Counted from the first letter of the stretch, positions 24,181-32,761 are shown. The stretch is DNA of 38,367 bases from Actinotalea fermentans ATCC 43279 = JCM 9966 = DSM 3133 (GCA_000767215.1 AXCX01000013.1:1-38367); one strand, 5' to 3'. Numbers and translations: made by a program. The notes: generated by a model from the sequence alone, not told the origin.

Positions 24181-25248
24181 TCACCTGGTGTCGCCCGTCG
24201 GCGACGTCGAGGTCGCCTGTCGGCGAGCGCCGTCGGCGGCCCGGACGAGCGCGTCGCGAAGCGGGATGCCGCGCTCGAGGGTGGACGCCCGGTTCGCGAG
24301 GCGGGCGAGCCGCACCAGGCGCCGGGTGGCCGGCCTGCGCTCGCGGTCGTAGCGGCGCAGCGCCGTCTCGACCCGGTGCTCCTCGCGCACCGCGCGTGCG
24401 AGCGCCACGGCGTCGAGGATCGTCTCGCACGCCCCGCGGCCCAGGTTCGGTGCCATGGCGTGTGCGGCGTCGCCGAGAAGTGCGACGTTCCCGCGCACGT
24501 AGGGCCCCAACGCTGGGACGTCCGAGAGTCGGCGCCTGTCGACGGTGCCGGGTTCCACGGCCGCGAGCACGGCCGAGACGTCCTCGTGCCAGCCGGCGAA
24601 GAGGGCGTGGAGGTCGTCCGTCATCCGTACGGGGTCATCTCCGGCGGGCGCCGACCCGGCGCGCACGCAGGCGAACCAGTTCGTCGTGCCGTCCCCGTTC
24701 GGGGTGATCCCGAAGAGCCGGCCGGGTCCCCACGTCTCGGTGATGCGGTCGACGGCACCTGGCACCGTGCCGCGGAAGGCCACCGTGCGCAGGACCCGTG
24801 GGCCTACCGCCCAGTGGGCGGAGCGGACGCTCGAGTGGATGCCGTCGGCGGCCACCACCAGGTCGGCCGCAGGTAGCATCCGGGGGTCCGTGACCTGTAC
24901 GCCCCACTGCACGGTGCCCGCGGGCAGGCTGCGGGCGAGGACGTCCAGCAGGTCACCGCGCGACACGAGCTGCACGCCACCGGGGACGCCGACGCCGGTG
25001 AGGGTGCGGCCGTCCGGCCGGAGGATCTCCGCACGCGTGCACATGACGGAGCGCCGTCGCACGTCGTCGCCCAGCCCGAGCGCGTCGAGCGCTCCCATCG
25101 CCGCGGGCCACATGCCGAGGGCGGTGCCCCGGCGGGGCGGCGCGGGGGAGCGTTCGAGGACGACCGCCTCCCATCCGGCGAGGTGGAGCGCCCGCGCGAC
25201 AGCCAGGCCTCCGATGCCCCCGCCGACGACGACGGCAGAACCGCGCAC
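24181..25248 (-). CDS. FAD-dependent monooxygenase (group A aromatic hydroxylase type)
   Basis: The 355-residue protein has the three fingerprints of flavoprotein hydroxylases: VVVGGGIGGLAVARAL (FAD dinucleotide fold), ADLVVAADGIHSSVR (DG motif) and GNVALLGDAAHAMAPNLGRG (GD motif). It uses NAD(P)H and oxygen to hydroxylate aromatic or polyketide-like substrates. GTG 25248 has an AGGAGGTG ribosome binding site. It begins 29 bases after the response regulator stop, so kinase, regulator and monooxygenase probably share a transcript. The substrate is unknown. Confidence 0.9.
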   Translation of the reverse strand: MRGSAVVVGGGIGGLAVARALHLAGWEAVVLERSPAPPRRGTALGMWPAAMGALDALGLGDDVRRRSVMCTRAEILRPDGRTLTGVGVPGGVQLVSRGDLLDVLARSLPAGTVQWGVQVTDPRMLPAADLVVAADGIHSSVRSAHWAVGPRVLRTVAFRGTVPGAVDRITETWGPGRLFGITPNGDGTTNWFACVRAGSAPAGDDPVRMTDDLHALFAGWHEDVSAVLAAVEPGTVDRRRLSDVPALGPYVRGNVALLGDAAHAMAPNLGRGACETILDAVALARAVREEHRVETALRRYDRERRPATRRLVRLARLANRASTLERGIPLRDALVRAADGARRQATSTSPTGDTR

Positions 25249-25277
25249 AGCACCTCCTCTGGTCGGGCCGCCGACGG

Positions 25278-25925
25278 TCAGGCCAGCCCGGACCGGTGGG
25301 CGATGATGGCGAGCTCGGTCCGGTCCCGCGCGTCGAGCTTGGCCAGGATCCGGCTGACGTAGGTGCGGGCCGTCGCCGGGCTGATGTACAGGACCGCGGC
25401 GATCTCGTCGTTGGTGTCGCCGTGACCGACCCGCTGGAGCACCTCGAGCTCGCGCTCGCTGAGCGTGTCGAGCCGGGGATGGGGCTGCGGCTGCGGCGGG
25501 CTCGCGGCAACGAAGTCCATGAGGCGACGCGTGATCGCCGGTGAGAGCAGGTTGCCTCCGGAAGCGGCGGTGTGAACCGCCTGCCGCAGGTCGGGTCCGG
25601 GGGTGTCCTTGAGGAGGTACCCCGCCGCGCCGACACGCACCGCCTCGATGACGTCGGCGTCGTCATCGAACGTCGTGAGGATGAGGACGCGGGTCGCCTC
25701 GAGGCGCACGTCGGCCCGGATCCGCCGCGTGGCCTCGATCCCGTCCGTGCCCGGCATCCGGATGTCCATGAGCACGACATCGGGCCGGTGCCGCACCGCC
25801 AGCTCCACGGCACGGGCACCGTCCGTCGCCTCGGCGACGACGGTGATCGTCGGGTCGCTCGTGAGCAGGGCGCGCAGGCCGGCGCGCACGAGGTCCTGGT
25901 CGTCGACCATCAGAACTGTCGTCAT
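25278..25925 (-). CDS. NarL/FixJ-type response regulator
   Basis: The 215-residue protein has a receiver domain with acidic Asp8 and Asp9, phosphoacceptor Asp54 (VLMDIRMPGTDG) and Lys106 (LLKDTPG). A LuxR-type helix-turn-helix is at the C-terminus (LSERELEVLQRVGHG, DEIAAVLYISPATARTYVSR). Its ATG overlaps the kinase stop by four bases, so the pair is coupled. Likely targets are the downstream monooxygenase, oxidase and exporter genes, or the divergent membrane genes at 27.2 kb; this is inferred from position. Confidence 0.94.
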   Translation of the reverse strand: MTTVLMVDDQDLVRAGLRALLTSDPTITVVAEATDGARAVELAVRHRPDVVLMDIRMPGTDGIEATRRIRADVRLEATRVLILTTFDDDADVIEAVRVGAAGYLLKDTPGPDLRQAVHTAASGGNLLSPAITRRLMDFVAASPPQPQPHPRLDTLSERELEVLQRVGHGDTNDEIAAVLYISPATARTYVSRILAKLDARDRTELAIIAHRSGLA

Positions 25926-27091
25926 CGCTCCTCCCCGAGGGGCATCGTCGCCGCGACGACGAAACCGGTGGCTGTCCAGCCGGCATCGAGCGTCCCGCCG
26001 AGCGCCTCGGCCCGCTCACGCATCCCGGCGATCCCGTGGCCCGCCGACGGTTCCCCGTGCTCGGTGGGCGGGCGGCTGCCGTCGTCCTCGACGCGGACGT
26101 GCAGCATCCCGGCCGCCGTGTGCACGGCCACGCGGATCCGACGGGCGTGGGCGTGGCGGACGACGTTGGTCACCGACTCCTGGACGATCCGGTAGGCCGC
26201 CGCCTCGACGGCCGCCGGGATCGGCTCGCCGAGGGTGACCTCGTCGACGACCTCGAGCCCGGCGACGCGCGCCGGCCGGACCGCCGAGGCGAGGGCACTC
26301 AGGCCTGGCACCTCGCGCGACGTCTGGCCCGGCCGCCGCAGGAGGGCGACCGTGCGCCGGAGGTCCGCGAGCGTGCTGGTCGTCGTCTCCTGGATGACGG
26401 CGACCGCCTGCGCCACCGCGGCGTCGTCGCGCCCGACGGACTCGGCGGCCACCTGCGCGTGCAGGGCGACGACGGTCATCGCGTGGCCGACGGAGTCGTG
26501 CACGTCCCGCGCCATGGTCAGGCGTTCGGCGGTGAGGCGTTCCTCGGCCTCGCGGCGGTAGCGCTCGGCCACGAGGTCCGCGATCTCCCGTGCGCGCGCT
26601 TGGAGCGCCCGACGGGAACGGACGCCGTCCCCCAGCGCGACGGCGGCGGCGAGCATGAGGGCGTTCCAGACGAGCTCGTACCCGAGGACGAAGTCGGCCG
26701 CCTGGCCGACGGCGAGCCGGTACCCCGTCGAGATCGCCAGGACAGCCACGGATCCGAGGACCGCGACGGCGGTGCGGCCCACCTCGGCCGCGGAGAAGAC
26801 GGCGGCGGCGACGGGCACGGCAACCCCGACGGGCGGGTAGCCGGCGGCGTAGTAGGCGAGCAGGCCGCCGACGGTGAGCGCCACGACGAGGGCCGGATAG
26901 CGTCGGCGCACGAGCATGAGCGCCCCGAGCCCCGCGGCCCAGAGGTAGGGCATGGCCCCGGGCCGCGACCCGTCGACGTCCGCGGTGATCACCAAGGACA
27001 GCGTCAGGGCGACGGACGCCGCCAGGATCGCGTCGGCGACCCAGGGGGCGGTCTCTGCGACGGCGTCCTGGGCAGCGGTGTCGGCAGGCAT
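25922..27091 (-). CDS. Sensor histidine kinase (HisKA_3 type)
   Basis: The 389-residue protein has an N-terminal region of about five membrane helices (residues 18-155) with no large outer domain. A linker helix leads to the H-box MARDVHDSVGHAMTV with His198. A C-terminal ATPase domain follows, with an N-box (RIVQESVTNVVRHAHARRI) and G-box (HGIAGMRERAEALGG). This is the NarL-partner kinase type with intramembrane sensing. The stop overlaps the response regulator start. It diverges from two small membrane protein genes 132 bp away. The signal is unknown; membrane or envelope stress is typical for this topology. Confidence 0.93.
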   Translation of the reverse strand: MPADTAAQDAVAETAPWVADAILAASVALTLSLVITADVDGSRPGAMPYLWAAGLGALMLVRRRYPALVVALTVGGLLAYYAAGYPPVGVAVPVAAAVFSAAEVGRTAVAVLGSVAVLAISTGYRLAVGQAADFVLGYELVWNALMLAAAVALGDGVRSRRALQARAREIADLVAERYRREAEERLTAERLTMARDVHDSVGHAMTVVALHAQVAAESVGRDDAAVAQAVAVIQETTTSTLADLRRTVALLRRPGQTSREVPGLSALASAVRPARVAGLEVVDEVTLGEPIPAAVEAAAYRIVQESVTNVVRHAHARRIRVAVHTAAGMLHVRVEDDGSRPPTEHGEPSAGHGIAGMRERAEALGGTLDAGWTATGFVVAATMPLGEER

Positions 27092-27223
27092 GCCGCCAGG
27101 GTAGGCAGCGTCCGTCGGCGCCGGGAGTCGCCACGGGGCGACTCCCGGCGTCGCCCTGGACCGTATGGAGGTCCTGATCCCGGACCGACGCGGCGCAGTA
27201 CGAGAATTTCTACGGTCGGCGCC

Positions 27224-27757
27224 ATGACTACTTCGACTCCTCCCGTTTCCCGTCAGCTCGGCCCGTCAGCCGTCGACCACACGCCCCGACGGGCTGGCCC
27301 CGTGCGGCGGTTCCTCGGGCTCCCCACGACCGCCGTCGTCGGTCTCGCCGCCCTCGGGCTGCCGCGGGTCGTCCTGCACGACTTCGGTGTTCTGACCGGT
27401 AGCTCGGTCACGTCCTTCCTCCTCGCCGTGCTCCCGCTCGTCGCGTGGGTCGTCGTCGCGACGCGGCCCGTCGTGCGGGCGCCCTTCCTCGCCCTCGTCG
27501 CGACCGGCGCGGTCCACGGCGTCCTCCTCGCGGCGACCCACCAGCTGCTCTGGACGCGCGCGTTCGACGGCGCGCCCCCTCGGCTCGGCGACAACCTCGC
27601 GGGCATCGACCCGGAGCTGCAGGACGTGGTGCTCCGCGGCGCCGCCGTGTTCTCCGGGATGCACACCGGGCTCGCGCTCGGCGTGCTGACGGGCGCCGTC
27701 GCCTGGGCGATCGTGCGCCGGCAGCGCCGGGCGGCAGTCCAGTCGTCCTCCCGATGA
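27224..27757 (+). CDS. Membrane protein of unknown function
   Basis: The 177-residue product has a soluble N-terminus of about 30 residues and four predicted membrane helices. It contains conserved-looking polar residues at helix ends (RVVLHDFG, THQLLWTRAFDG). I do not recognise a family. Its stop overlaps the next start as ATGA. It is divergent from the histidine kinase with a 132-bp shared promoter region, so control by that two-component system is plausible. Confidence 0.78.
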   Translation: MTTSTPPVSRQLGPSAVDHTPRRAGPVRRFLGLPTTAVVGLAALGLPRVVLHDFGVLTGSSVTSFLLAVLPLVAWVVVATRPVVRAPFLALVATGAVHGVLLAATHQLLWTRAFDGAPPRLGDNLAGIDPELQDVVLRGAAVFSGMHTGLALGVLTGAVAWAIVRRQRRAAVQSSSR

Positions 27758-28164
27758 CACGGGGGCCGGGCACCCGGGCTGCCACCCACCGCCCGACGGT
27801 GGCCTGGCTGACCGGGAGCGCGCTCCTGGTACCCGTCCTCAGCGGCGCGACGCCGGCCGCCAGCCCAGGTGAGGGGCCGGTCGTGCCCCGGGGGTCGGCG
27901 CACCTGCTCGTCCTGGGGGTCTGGGTGGCGGTCGTCGTCTTCGGACGGCGACCGTCACCCCTGCGCACACTAGCCCTGTGCGGCGTCCTGGCCGGGCCGC
28001 TCGTCGTGATCGCCGATGCGGCCCTGGCGACGTACACCGGTGTCGCGTCACACGTGGCGGGGCGCGACGCCTTCGCCGTCATCGCGGAACTGTTGCGGTG
28101 GGCCGGGGCCGGTCTGGCGGCCGGTGTCGTCGCGCTGGTGATCCTTCGGCTCGGGCGATCTTGA
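27754..28164 (+). CDS. Membrane protein of unknown function
   Basis: The 136-residue product has four predicted membrane helices and short polar ends. The start overlaps the previous membrane gene by four bases, so the two proteins probably work together, perhaps as a complex. A YTGVASHVAGRDAFA loop lies before the last helix. I recognise no family. It is the last gene before the tRNA fragment that marks the right end of the possible island. Confidence 0.72.
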   Translation: MTRGPGTRAATHRPTVAWLTGSALLVPVLSGATPAASPGEGPVVPRGSAHLLVLGVWVAVVVFGRRPSPLRTLALCGVLAGPLVVIADAALATYTGVASHVAGRDAFAVIAELLRWAGAGLAAGVVALVILRLGRS

Positions 28165-28226
28165 GCGGGTCAGGCCTGCGGCTCGTCTGGGCGAGGTTCG
28201 GTTCGTGCACCACAAGGGGAGGTGCA

Positions 28227-28267
28227 CTCATACCCAGAGGTCGCAGGTTCAAATCCTGCCCCCGCTA
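28227..28267 (+). pseudogene. 3' fragment of tRNA-fMet, probable attachment-site remnant
   Basis: From the anticodon-loop sequence CTCATA onward the bases match an initiator tRNA: half of the anticodon stem (CCCAG), variable loop, T-arm with TTCAAAT loop, and acceptor 3' strand. The D-arm and 5' half are replaced by unrelated sequence, so it cannot fold as a tRNA. Positions 28245-28268 are identical to 1-24. A break at the anticodon loop is typical of tyrosine-integrase crossover in tRNA genes. Confidence 0.75.
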
Positions 28268-28326
28268 CTCATCACGAAGGCCCGGACCATGAGGTCCGGG
28301 CCTTCGTGATGAGTAGCGGGGGCAGG
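28255..28326. terminator. Perfect 34-bp hairpin that includes the tRNA end
   Basis: Two perfect 34-bp arms (28255-28288 and 28293-28326) flank an ATGA loop. The inner part matches the terminator at 30-65. The outer 14 bp of the left arm are the tRNA 3' end, so the right arm carries an inverted copy of it. It could act as a terminator on both strands or be a product of recombination or inverted duplication. Confidence 0.8.
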
Positions 28327-28466
28327 CAGGGCCGCCCGGGTACCGACCCGTGACCGCAGGGACTCGTGGCGCGCGTGCACAACGTGACGGCCACGGCTCC
28401 GCCAGACTGCTGCTCACGAAGCAGTTCTCGTACGTCCAGTGCCGGTGCAGCACGGGAGGCGCCCAG

Positions 28467-30023
28467 ATGTCCGTCGCACCTGACGACAGAGACGTCGCGT
28501 GGCGGTCGGCGGCGGATCACGTGGTGCAGGACGAGGACGGCACCGCGATCGCGCAGTCCCAGGCGTTGTGGGCTGCGGCGGTCGCTGCGTCCTTCCCCCT
28601 GGGAGGGGACATCCGGTGCGACGGCGCCGCGTTCGGTCCCGCGCGGCTTCCAGATGGCCGGGTTGTGCATCGACCCGTGGTTGCCGTCGTCGCGGAGGAC
28701 CCCGTCCGCGCTCTGAAGGCCTGCCGTGCGGCATGGGGTCGCTTCCAGCGCGTGGACGTCGATGGCATCGAGGATCCCGACGACGGCGAGGGTGAGGCGC
28801 CCGACCCGTTCGGTGACCCAGCGCTGGTGGGCGGACAGGTCCTGGTCGGCCTCGACACCCGTAGGGACCTGGAGCCGCTGCCGCACCGAGCGTGGGCGTG
28901 CCTGTTGATCCTTGCCGAGGAGCTCCGGGCGTACGGGTGCGCGCCCTGCTCGATCAGCTCGGTGGTGATGTTGCCCGGGGACGAGCCCGAGGCCGTCGGC
29001 AGGGACGGCCGCGGGACGCCGGCGTCTCACCGGCGTCCTGAGCCTGGCGAGGAGGTGCAGGAGAGCATGGACCCGCCGTCATGGCTGCCGGCCTTCCACC
29101 GGGTGGAGCGACCCCGCGTGGGGCTTCCGGCCGGTCCGGTGCCGTTCGTGATGGTGGTTCGCGGCTGGGTGTTCGCCTGGGACCCGCAGGAAGGGCTGCT
29201 CACGCTGCCGGGACGCGAGGAGGAGGTCTTCGGACGCGTCACGATCACCTGGGAGTGCCTGTCGGCCGACGGGACCGTGCTGCACTACGAGCGGGCTGCC
29301 CGACCGGACCACGGCGACCCGCCGGCGGGATGCGTCAGGTACGACCTGGCCACCGGCCAGAAGCGGCTGGTCTCCTCCGGCCCGGATGTCGCGGTGGCGG
29401 TCGGCGGATGGCCGCGGCTGCGGCATGACTGGCGCTCGGAGCCCCAGCGCCTGGTCATCGTGCGGTCGGCCGATGAGGACCCGAACGCCGCGCGTGCCCT
29501 GCCCCTCACAGATCAGCTGATGGGGGACCTGAGCGGGCCGGGGGCGCAGTTCTCACCGGACGGGACGGCGTTGCTCACGAGCCATGCTGGAGCAGAGGGC
29601 CACCATGTCGCGGTCACCGACGCGGCGAGCGGCACGACCCATCGCTTCGAGGGCGTCCAGGCGAGCGGGTCCGCCTCCTGGAGCCCGGACGGGACCAGGT
29701 GTCTGGTCTCGTGGGGTCCGCAGCAGGTGCTCGACGTCCGAACAGGGCAGCGGACGTCGCTGAACGGGCACAGGTTCCGATCCGACGACGTCCCCGGTCG
29801 GGGGGAGGCACGGGCACTGGGGTGGCTGGACGACGACGGCGTCCTCGTGCGGCAGAGCTACGGCAGGCGCGTCCGGCTGTCCTACCAACCCCTGCACGCC
29901 GGGGTCCGGTTTCCGATCCTCGACCTTCCCACGCCCGGCGCTGCGGCGTACGACGCGCCCGTCTACCTGGCATCCCAGATCGTGCGGAGCACCCCGGAGT
30001 CCGTGGGGTTCCTCGGGCCCTGA
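28467..30023 (+). CDS. Unknown protein with C-terminal beta-propeller-like repeats, possibly two fused genes
   Basis: The frame encodes 518 residues with no signal peptide. The first 200 residues match no family I know and include long acidic and Arg/Pro-rich stretches near the end. The rest has TolB/WD40-like repeats, seen as FSPDGTALLTSH and WSPDGTRCLVSW. ATG 28467 has a CGGGAGG ribosome binding site. Inside the frame GAGGAGGTGCAGGAGAGC directly precedes ATG 29067 (start MDPPSWLPAFHRVE), a near-ideal internal start. So this could be one fusion protein, two overlapping products, or two genes joined in frame. It sits just outside the right tRNA fragment. Confidence 0.6.
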   Translation: MSVAPDDRDVAWRSAADHVVQDEDGTAIAQSQALWAAAVAASFPLGGDIRCDGAAFGPARLPDGRVVHRPVVAVVAEDPVRALKACRAAWGRFQRVDVDGIEDPDDGEGEAPDPFGDPALVGGQVLVGLDTRRDLEPLPHRAWACLLILAEELRAYGCAPCSISSVVMLPGDEPEAVGRDGRGTPASHRRPEPGEEVQESMDPPSWLPAFHRVERPRVGLPAGPVPFVMVVRGWVFAWDPQEGLLTLPGREEEVFGRVTITWECLSADGTVLHYERAARPDHGDPPAGCVRYDLATGQKRLVSSGPDVAVAVGGWPRLRHDWRSEPQRLVIVRSADEDPNAARALPLTDQLMGDLSGPGAQFSPDGTALLTSHAGAEGHHVAVTDAASGTTHRFEGVQASGSASWSPDGTRCLVSWGPQQVLDVRTGQRTSLNGHRFRSDDVPGRGEARALGWLDDDGVLVRQSYGRRVRLSYQPLHAGVRFPILDLPTPGAAAYDAPVYLASQIVRSTPESVGFLGP

Positions 30024-30104
30024 CCGCCGGGGCTGATCGGACCGGCACCGGTCTGGCAGATGACGGCGCCCGACGGGTGGGTCAGAGATGATCAACGACG
30101 AGGG

Positions 30105-32171
30105 TCACGCCTCACCGTTCGCCGCCGACCTGCCGGGCCCCGGCGCCGGTGCGGGTGCGGCAAGCACCCGTGTCGCAGGCCCCGTCACGGCGAACGGCCC
30201 GGGCACGAGCTGGTCTCGTGGCGCCCCGAACACGTCTGTGGTCAGGTCCAGATCGGACCCGTCGGGATTGGTGTAGGGCATCTCGGCCTGGTAGCTCCGA
30301 CCGAGCCGCGCCGTCGTCACCGCAGCGACGACGGCGAGCTCACCCGCGTCGCTCACGTCCACACGGACGGTTCCGGCCTCGGCGTCGACCACCTCGACGC
30401 GCACCGGTGACGTACCGATCACGACGGCCCCGGGCTCCGCGCGGAACGGCTCGGCGCCGGCCGCGTAGAGGTTGCCCTCGATCCAGACCGGGAGCCGTGG
30501 CCCGGCCAGGTCGCTGCCACGCTCGCTGGGGTACTCCTGCGCCGTCGGGTACGCGTCGTACTGTGACGTGCCCACGGGCGTCGGCACGAAGGTCGCCCGG
30601 CCGGGCACGCCGTCCATGTCGATCGCGCCGGACCAGAAGCTGGCGAGCGCAGGCTCCGCCTGCGCGTCTGCTCCGGCGGGTTCGCCGGTCGCGCGTTCGC
30701 CGACGAAGAGGTTGTTGTAGAACCGGTTGTCGCCGCCGAGGATGTTCGAGACGCCGTAGACGGCCGTCGAGTGCGGGACGTGGTACGGGGTGTACCGCTG
30801 GTGCTCCGTGCAGTTCGCGATGCGACCCGCGACGTAGTTGTGCACGTAGGCGCCGCCGGAGGACATGTCCTTGACCGCCCACGGCGACAGGAAGAGGTTG
30901 GAGTCCACGAGGTACGGGCCGTGGCAGACCTCGACCATGAAGTCCTCGGCGGTCGAGGCGTAGAACACGTTGCGCCGCACGAGGGTGCCCTGCGCCTGCC
31001 AGTCGAGCCACAGCGCGCGGTGCGTGTGGTGGATCGTGTTCCCGCTGATCACGGTGTCGATGGCGGCGTGCAGCTTGATCCCGGCCACCTCGGCGCCGTG
31101 CCACTGTCGCTTCACGTGGATGCGTGAGATGTGGTTGTCGGCGATGGTCGAGAACGCCGCCCCCAGGTGCCCGACGACGCCGGCCTGCTCGCAGTCCCGG
31201 ATCGTGTTGCGGCGCACGGTGTGCGAGCCGACGTGGTCCCGGTGCCACGGGTGCGGCTCGCCCGCGTCCGGTCCGCCCAGGACGAGCGCGCGCTGGATCA
31301 CCTCGCGCTCGCGCTGCGTGCCGCCCTTGTCGCCGGCGGACCCCGCGGTCCACTCGTTCTGCCCGGTGCTGGCTTCCTTGCCGAGCGAGATGCCGACGTT
31401 CTTGGAGTCGGTGATCGTGTTGTCCTCGATCACCCAGCCCTTCGACCAGTGCGGGCCGATCAGGCCCTCCTGCAGCGCGGTGGGCGGGGCCCACTGCGTG
31501 GCGGCCTTCGTCAGGGTGAACCCGCGCACCGTGACGTGGTCGACGCCCGTCGTCGCCGGCCAGAAGACGAAGGTGCGGACGTTGATCTCGATCTCGTGCT
31601 CGGCCGGGTGCGCGCCCCCGAAGTTCGCCCAGATCGTCGTGACGTCGTCGCCCACCTCGCAGTACCAGGTCAGCAGCGAGCCCTCCGGGTCGAACGAGTC
31701 CGGGGTGACCTGGGGGTGCTCGACGCCGCCGAGCGTCTGGGACTCGTACATCGACGTGCCGTCGAGATACACCTCGCCCGTGTGCCAGGTGTTGACCTGG
31801 TCGAAGAACCAGTCCCCGCCGATGCGCTCCGCGTACGGGTTGCGCTCCCCGAACAGGGTGTTCGGCACCTGCGTGAACCAGACGCGGCCCTCGGCACCGG
31901 GGTGGGGGTGCCAGTCGGTGATCACCTCGGCACCGGAGATCGTGACGGGCTCGAAGCGCCCGTCCGGGCCCACCGCGGCCTGGTAGGTGATCGGCGCGTC
32001 GACCGTGCCGCCGCGCGGTGGGTTCACCCACTCCCGGTACACGCCTTCATGCACGACGACGGTGTCGCCCGGCACGGCCGCCTGAGCGGCCCGGTTGATG
32101 CTCCGGAACGGGGCGTCGGCCGACCCGTCCCCGCGGTCGGAGCCGGTGGTGGTGACGTGCAGGACGGTCAC
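30105..32171 (-). CDS. GH120-type beta-xylosidase, right-handed beta-helix
   Basis: The 688-residue protein has the DUF1565-like opening (SADAPFRSINRAAQAAVPGD, HEGVYREWVNP) and a long parallel beta-helix. It closely follows Thermoanaerobacterium XylC, the founding GH120 beta-xylosidase, as I recall that sequence. ALWLDWQAQGT gives Asp390 (nucleophile equivalent) and FMVEVCHGPYL gives Glu414 (acid/base equivalent); their spacing is 24 against 23 in XylC. There is no signal peptide, so it is cytoplasmic and cleaves imported xylo-oligosaccharides. GTG 32171 overlaps the DUF624 gene stop as GTGA. It is the last gene of the right operon. Confidence 0.88.
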   Translation of the reverse strand: MTVLHVTTTGSDRGDGSADAPFRSINRAAQAAVPGDTVVVHEGVYREWVNPPRGGTVDAPITYQAAVGPDGRFEPVTISGAEVITDWHPHPGAEGRVWFTQVPNTLFGERNPYAERIGGDWFFDQVNTWHTGEVYLDGTSMYESQTLGGVEHPQVTPDSFDPEGSLLTWYCEVGDDVTTIWANFGGAHPAEHEIEINVRTFVFWPATTGVDHVTVRGFTLTKAATQWAPPTALQEGLIGPHWSKGWVIEDNTITDSKNVGISLGKEASTGQNEWTAGSAGDKGGTQREREVIQRALVLGGPDAGEPHPWHRDHVGSHTVRRNTIRDCEQAGVVGHLGAAFSTIADNHISRIHVKRQWHGAEVAGIKLHAAIDTVISGNTIHHTHRALWLDWQAQGTLVRRNVFYASTAEDFMVEVCHGPYLVDSNLFLSPWAVKDMSSGGAYVHNYVAGRIANCTEHQRYTPYHVPHSTAVYGVSNILGGDNRFYNNLFVGERATGEPAGADAQAEPALASFWSGAIDMDGVPGRATFVPTPVGTSQYDAYPTAQEYPSERGSDLAGPRLPVWIEGNLYAAGAEPFRAEPGAVVIGTSPVRVEVVDAEAGTVRVDVSDAGELAVVAAVTTARLGRSYQAEMPYTNPDGSDLDLTTDVFGAPRDQLVPGPFAVTGPATRVLAAPAPAPGPGRSAANGEA

Positions 32172-32761
32172 GGCAGTGCCTCCTCCGGCTGCGGGTTCAC
32201 GTATCCCCGGGCGACGAAGAACCGCTCGAGCAGGTAGCACCACCACACGAGGATCAGGCCGGGGACCACGAACACCGCCGGCATGGCGTTCCAGATGGCG
32301 GTACCCCCGACGAGCACGGCGATCCCGAGCAGGAACGTCAGGCTGGGCGTCGTCAGCCCCAGGGTGAACCCGTTGCGCACATGGCGCCAGGTGGGGTTGG
32401 TGAAGCGGGCCACGAGGGGGAGGCACCAGAAGACCAGGAGCAGGAGGAAGAGTCCGATGACGAGGAGCGGCACCAGGACCTCGGCCAGCCCGAGCGTGGG
32501 CAGGTAGGAGAGCGTGAGGATGCCGACGGCGGCGACCCCGACGGCCAGCAGACCGACGACGGTCGCCTGCTTCCAGCTCTGTCGCCAGGCTTTCGTGGCG
32601 ACGCCCCACGGCCCAGCGTCCTTACCCAGGACGTACCGCCGGCAGAGCTCGTAGGAGATGACCGTGCCCACTCCCGCGGTCACGACGAGGCCGACGCTCA
32701 CGAGCCAGAACAGGCTGATCAGGATGACGGAGCCCAGCGCGTCGAGAATGCGCCACAGCAT
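32168..32761 (-). CDS. DUF624 (YesL-type) membrane protein
   Basis: The 197-residue form has five to six membrane helices and the DUF624 features: an N-terminal LDALGSVILISLFWLVSVG helix, a GVGTVISYELCRRYVLGKD loop and a late conserved polar end. Such proteins often lie beside LplABC-type sugar uptake genes and are thought to assist or regulate the transporter; the mechanism is unknown. The family usually starts with a short FNPxS segment, and here the in-frame codons just before ATG 32761 encode IFRFNPAS with no ATG, GTG or TTG upstream. The true start is therefore uncertain. Confidence 0.82.
   Translation of the reverse strand: MLWRILDALGSVILISLFWLVSVGLVVTAGVGTVISYELCRRYVLGKDAGPWGVATKAWRQSWKQATVVGLLAVGVAAVGILTLSYLPTLGLAEVLVPLLVIGLFLLLLVFWCLPLVARFTNPTWRHVRNGFTLGLTTPSLTFLLGIAVLVGGTAIWNAMPAVFVVPGLILVWWCYLLERFFVARGYVNPQPEEALP

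Noticed and set aside
28190-28268. A complete second tRNA-fMet gene
   Set aside because: Only the part from the anticodon loop onward matches; the D-arm and 5' acceptor strand are missing.
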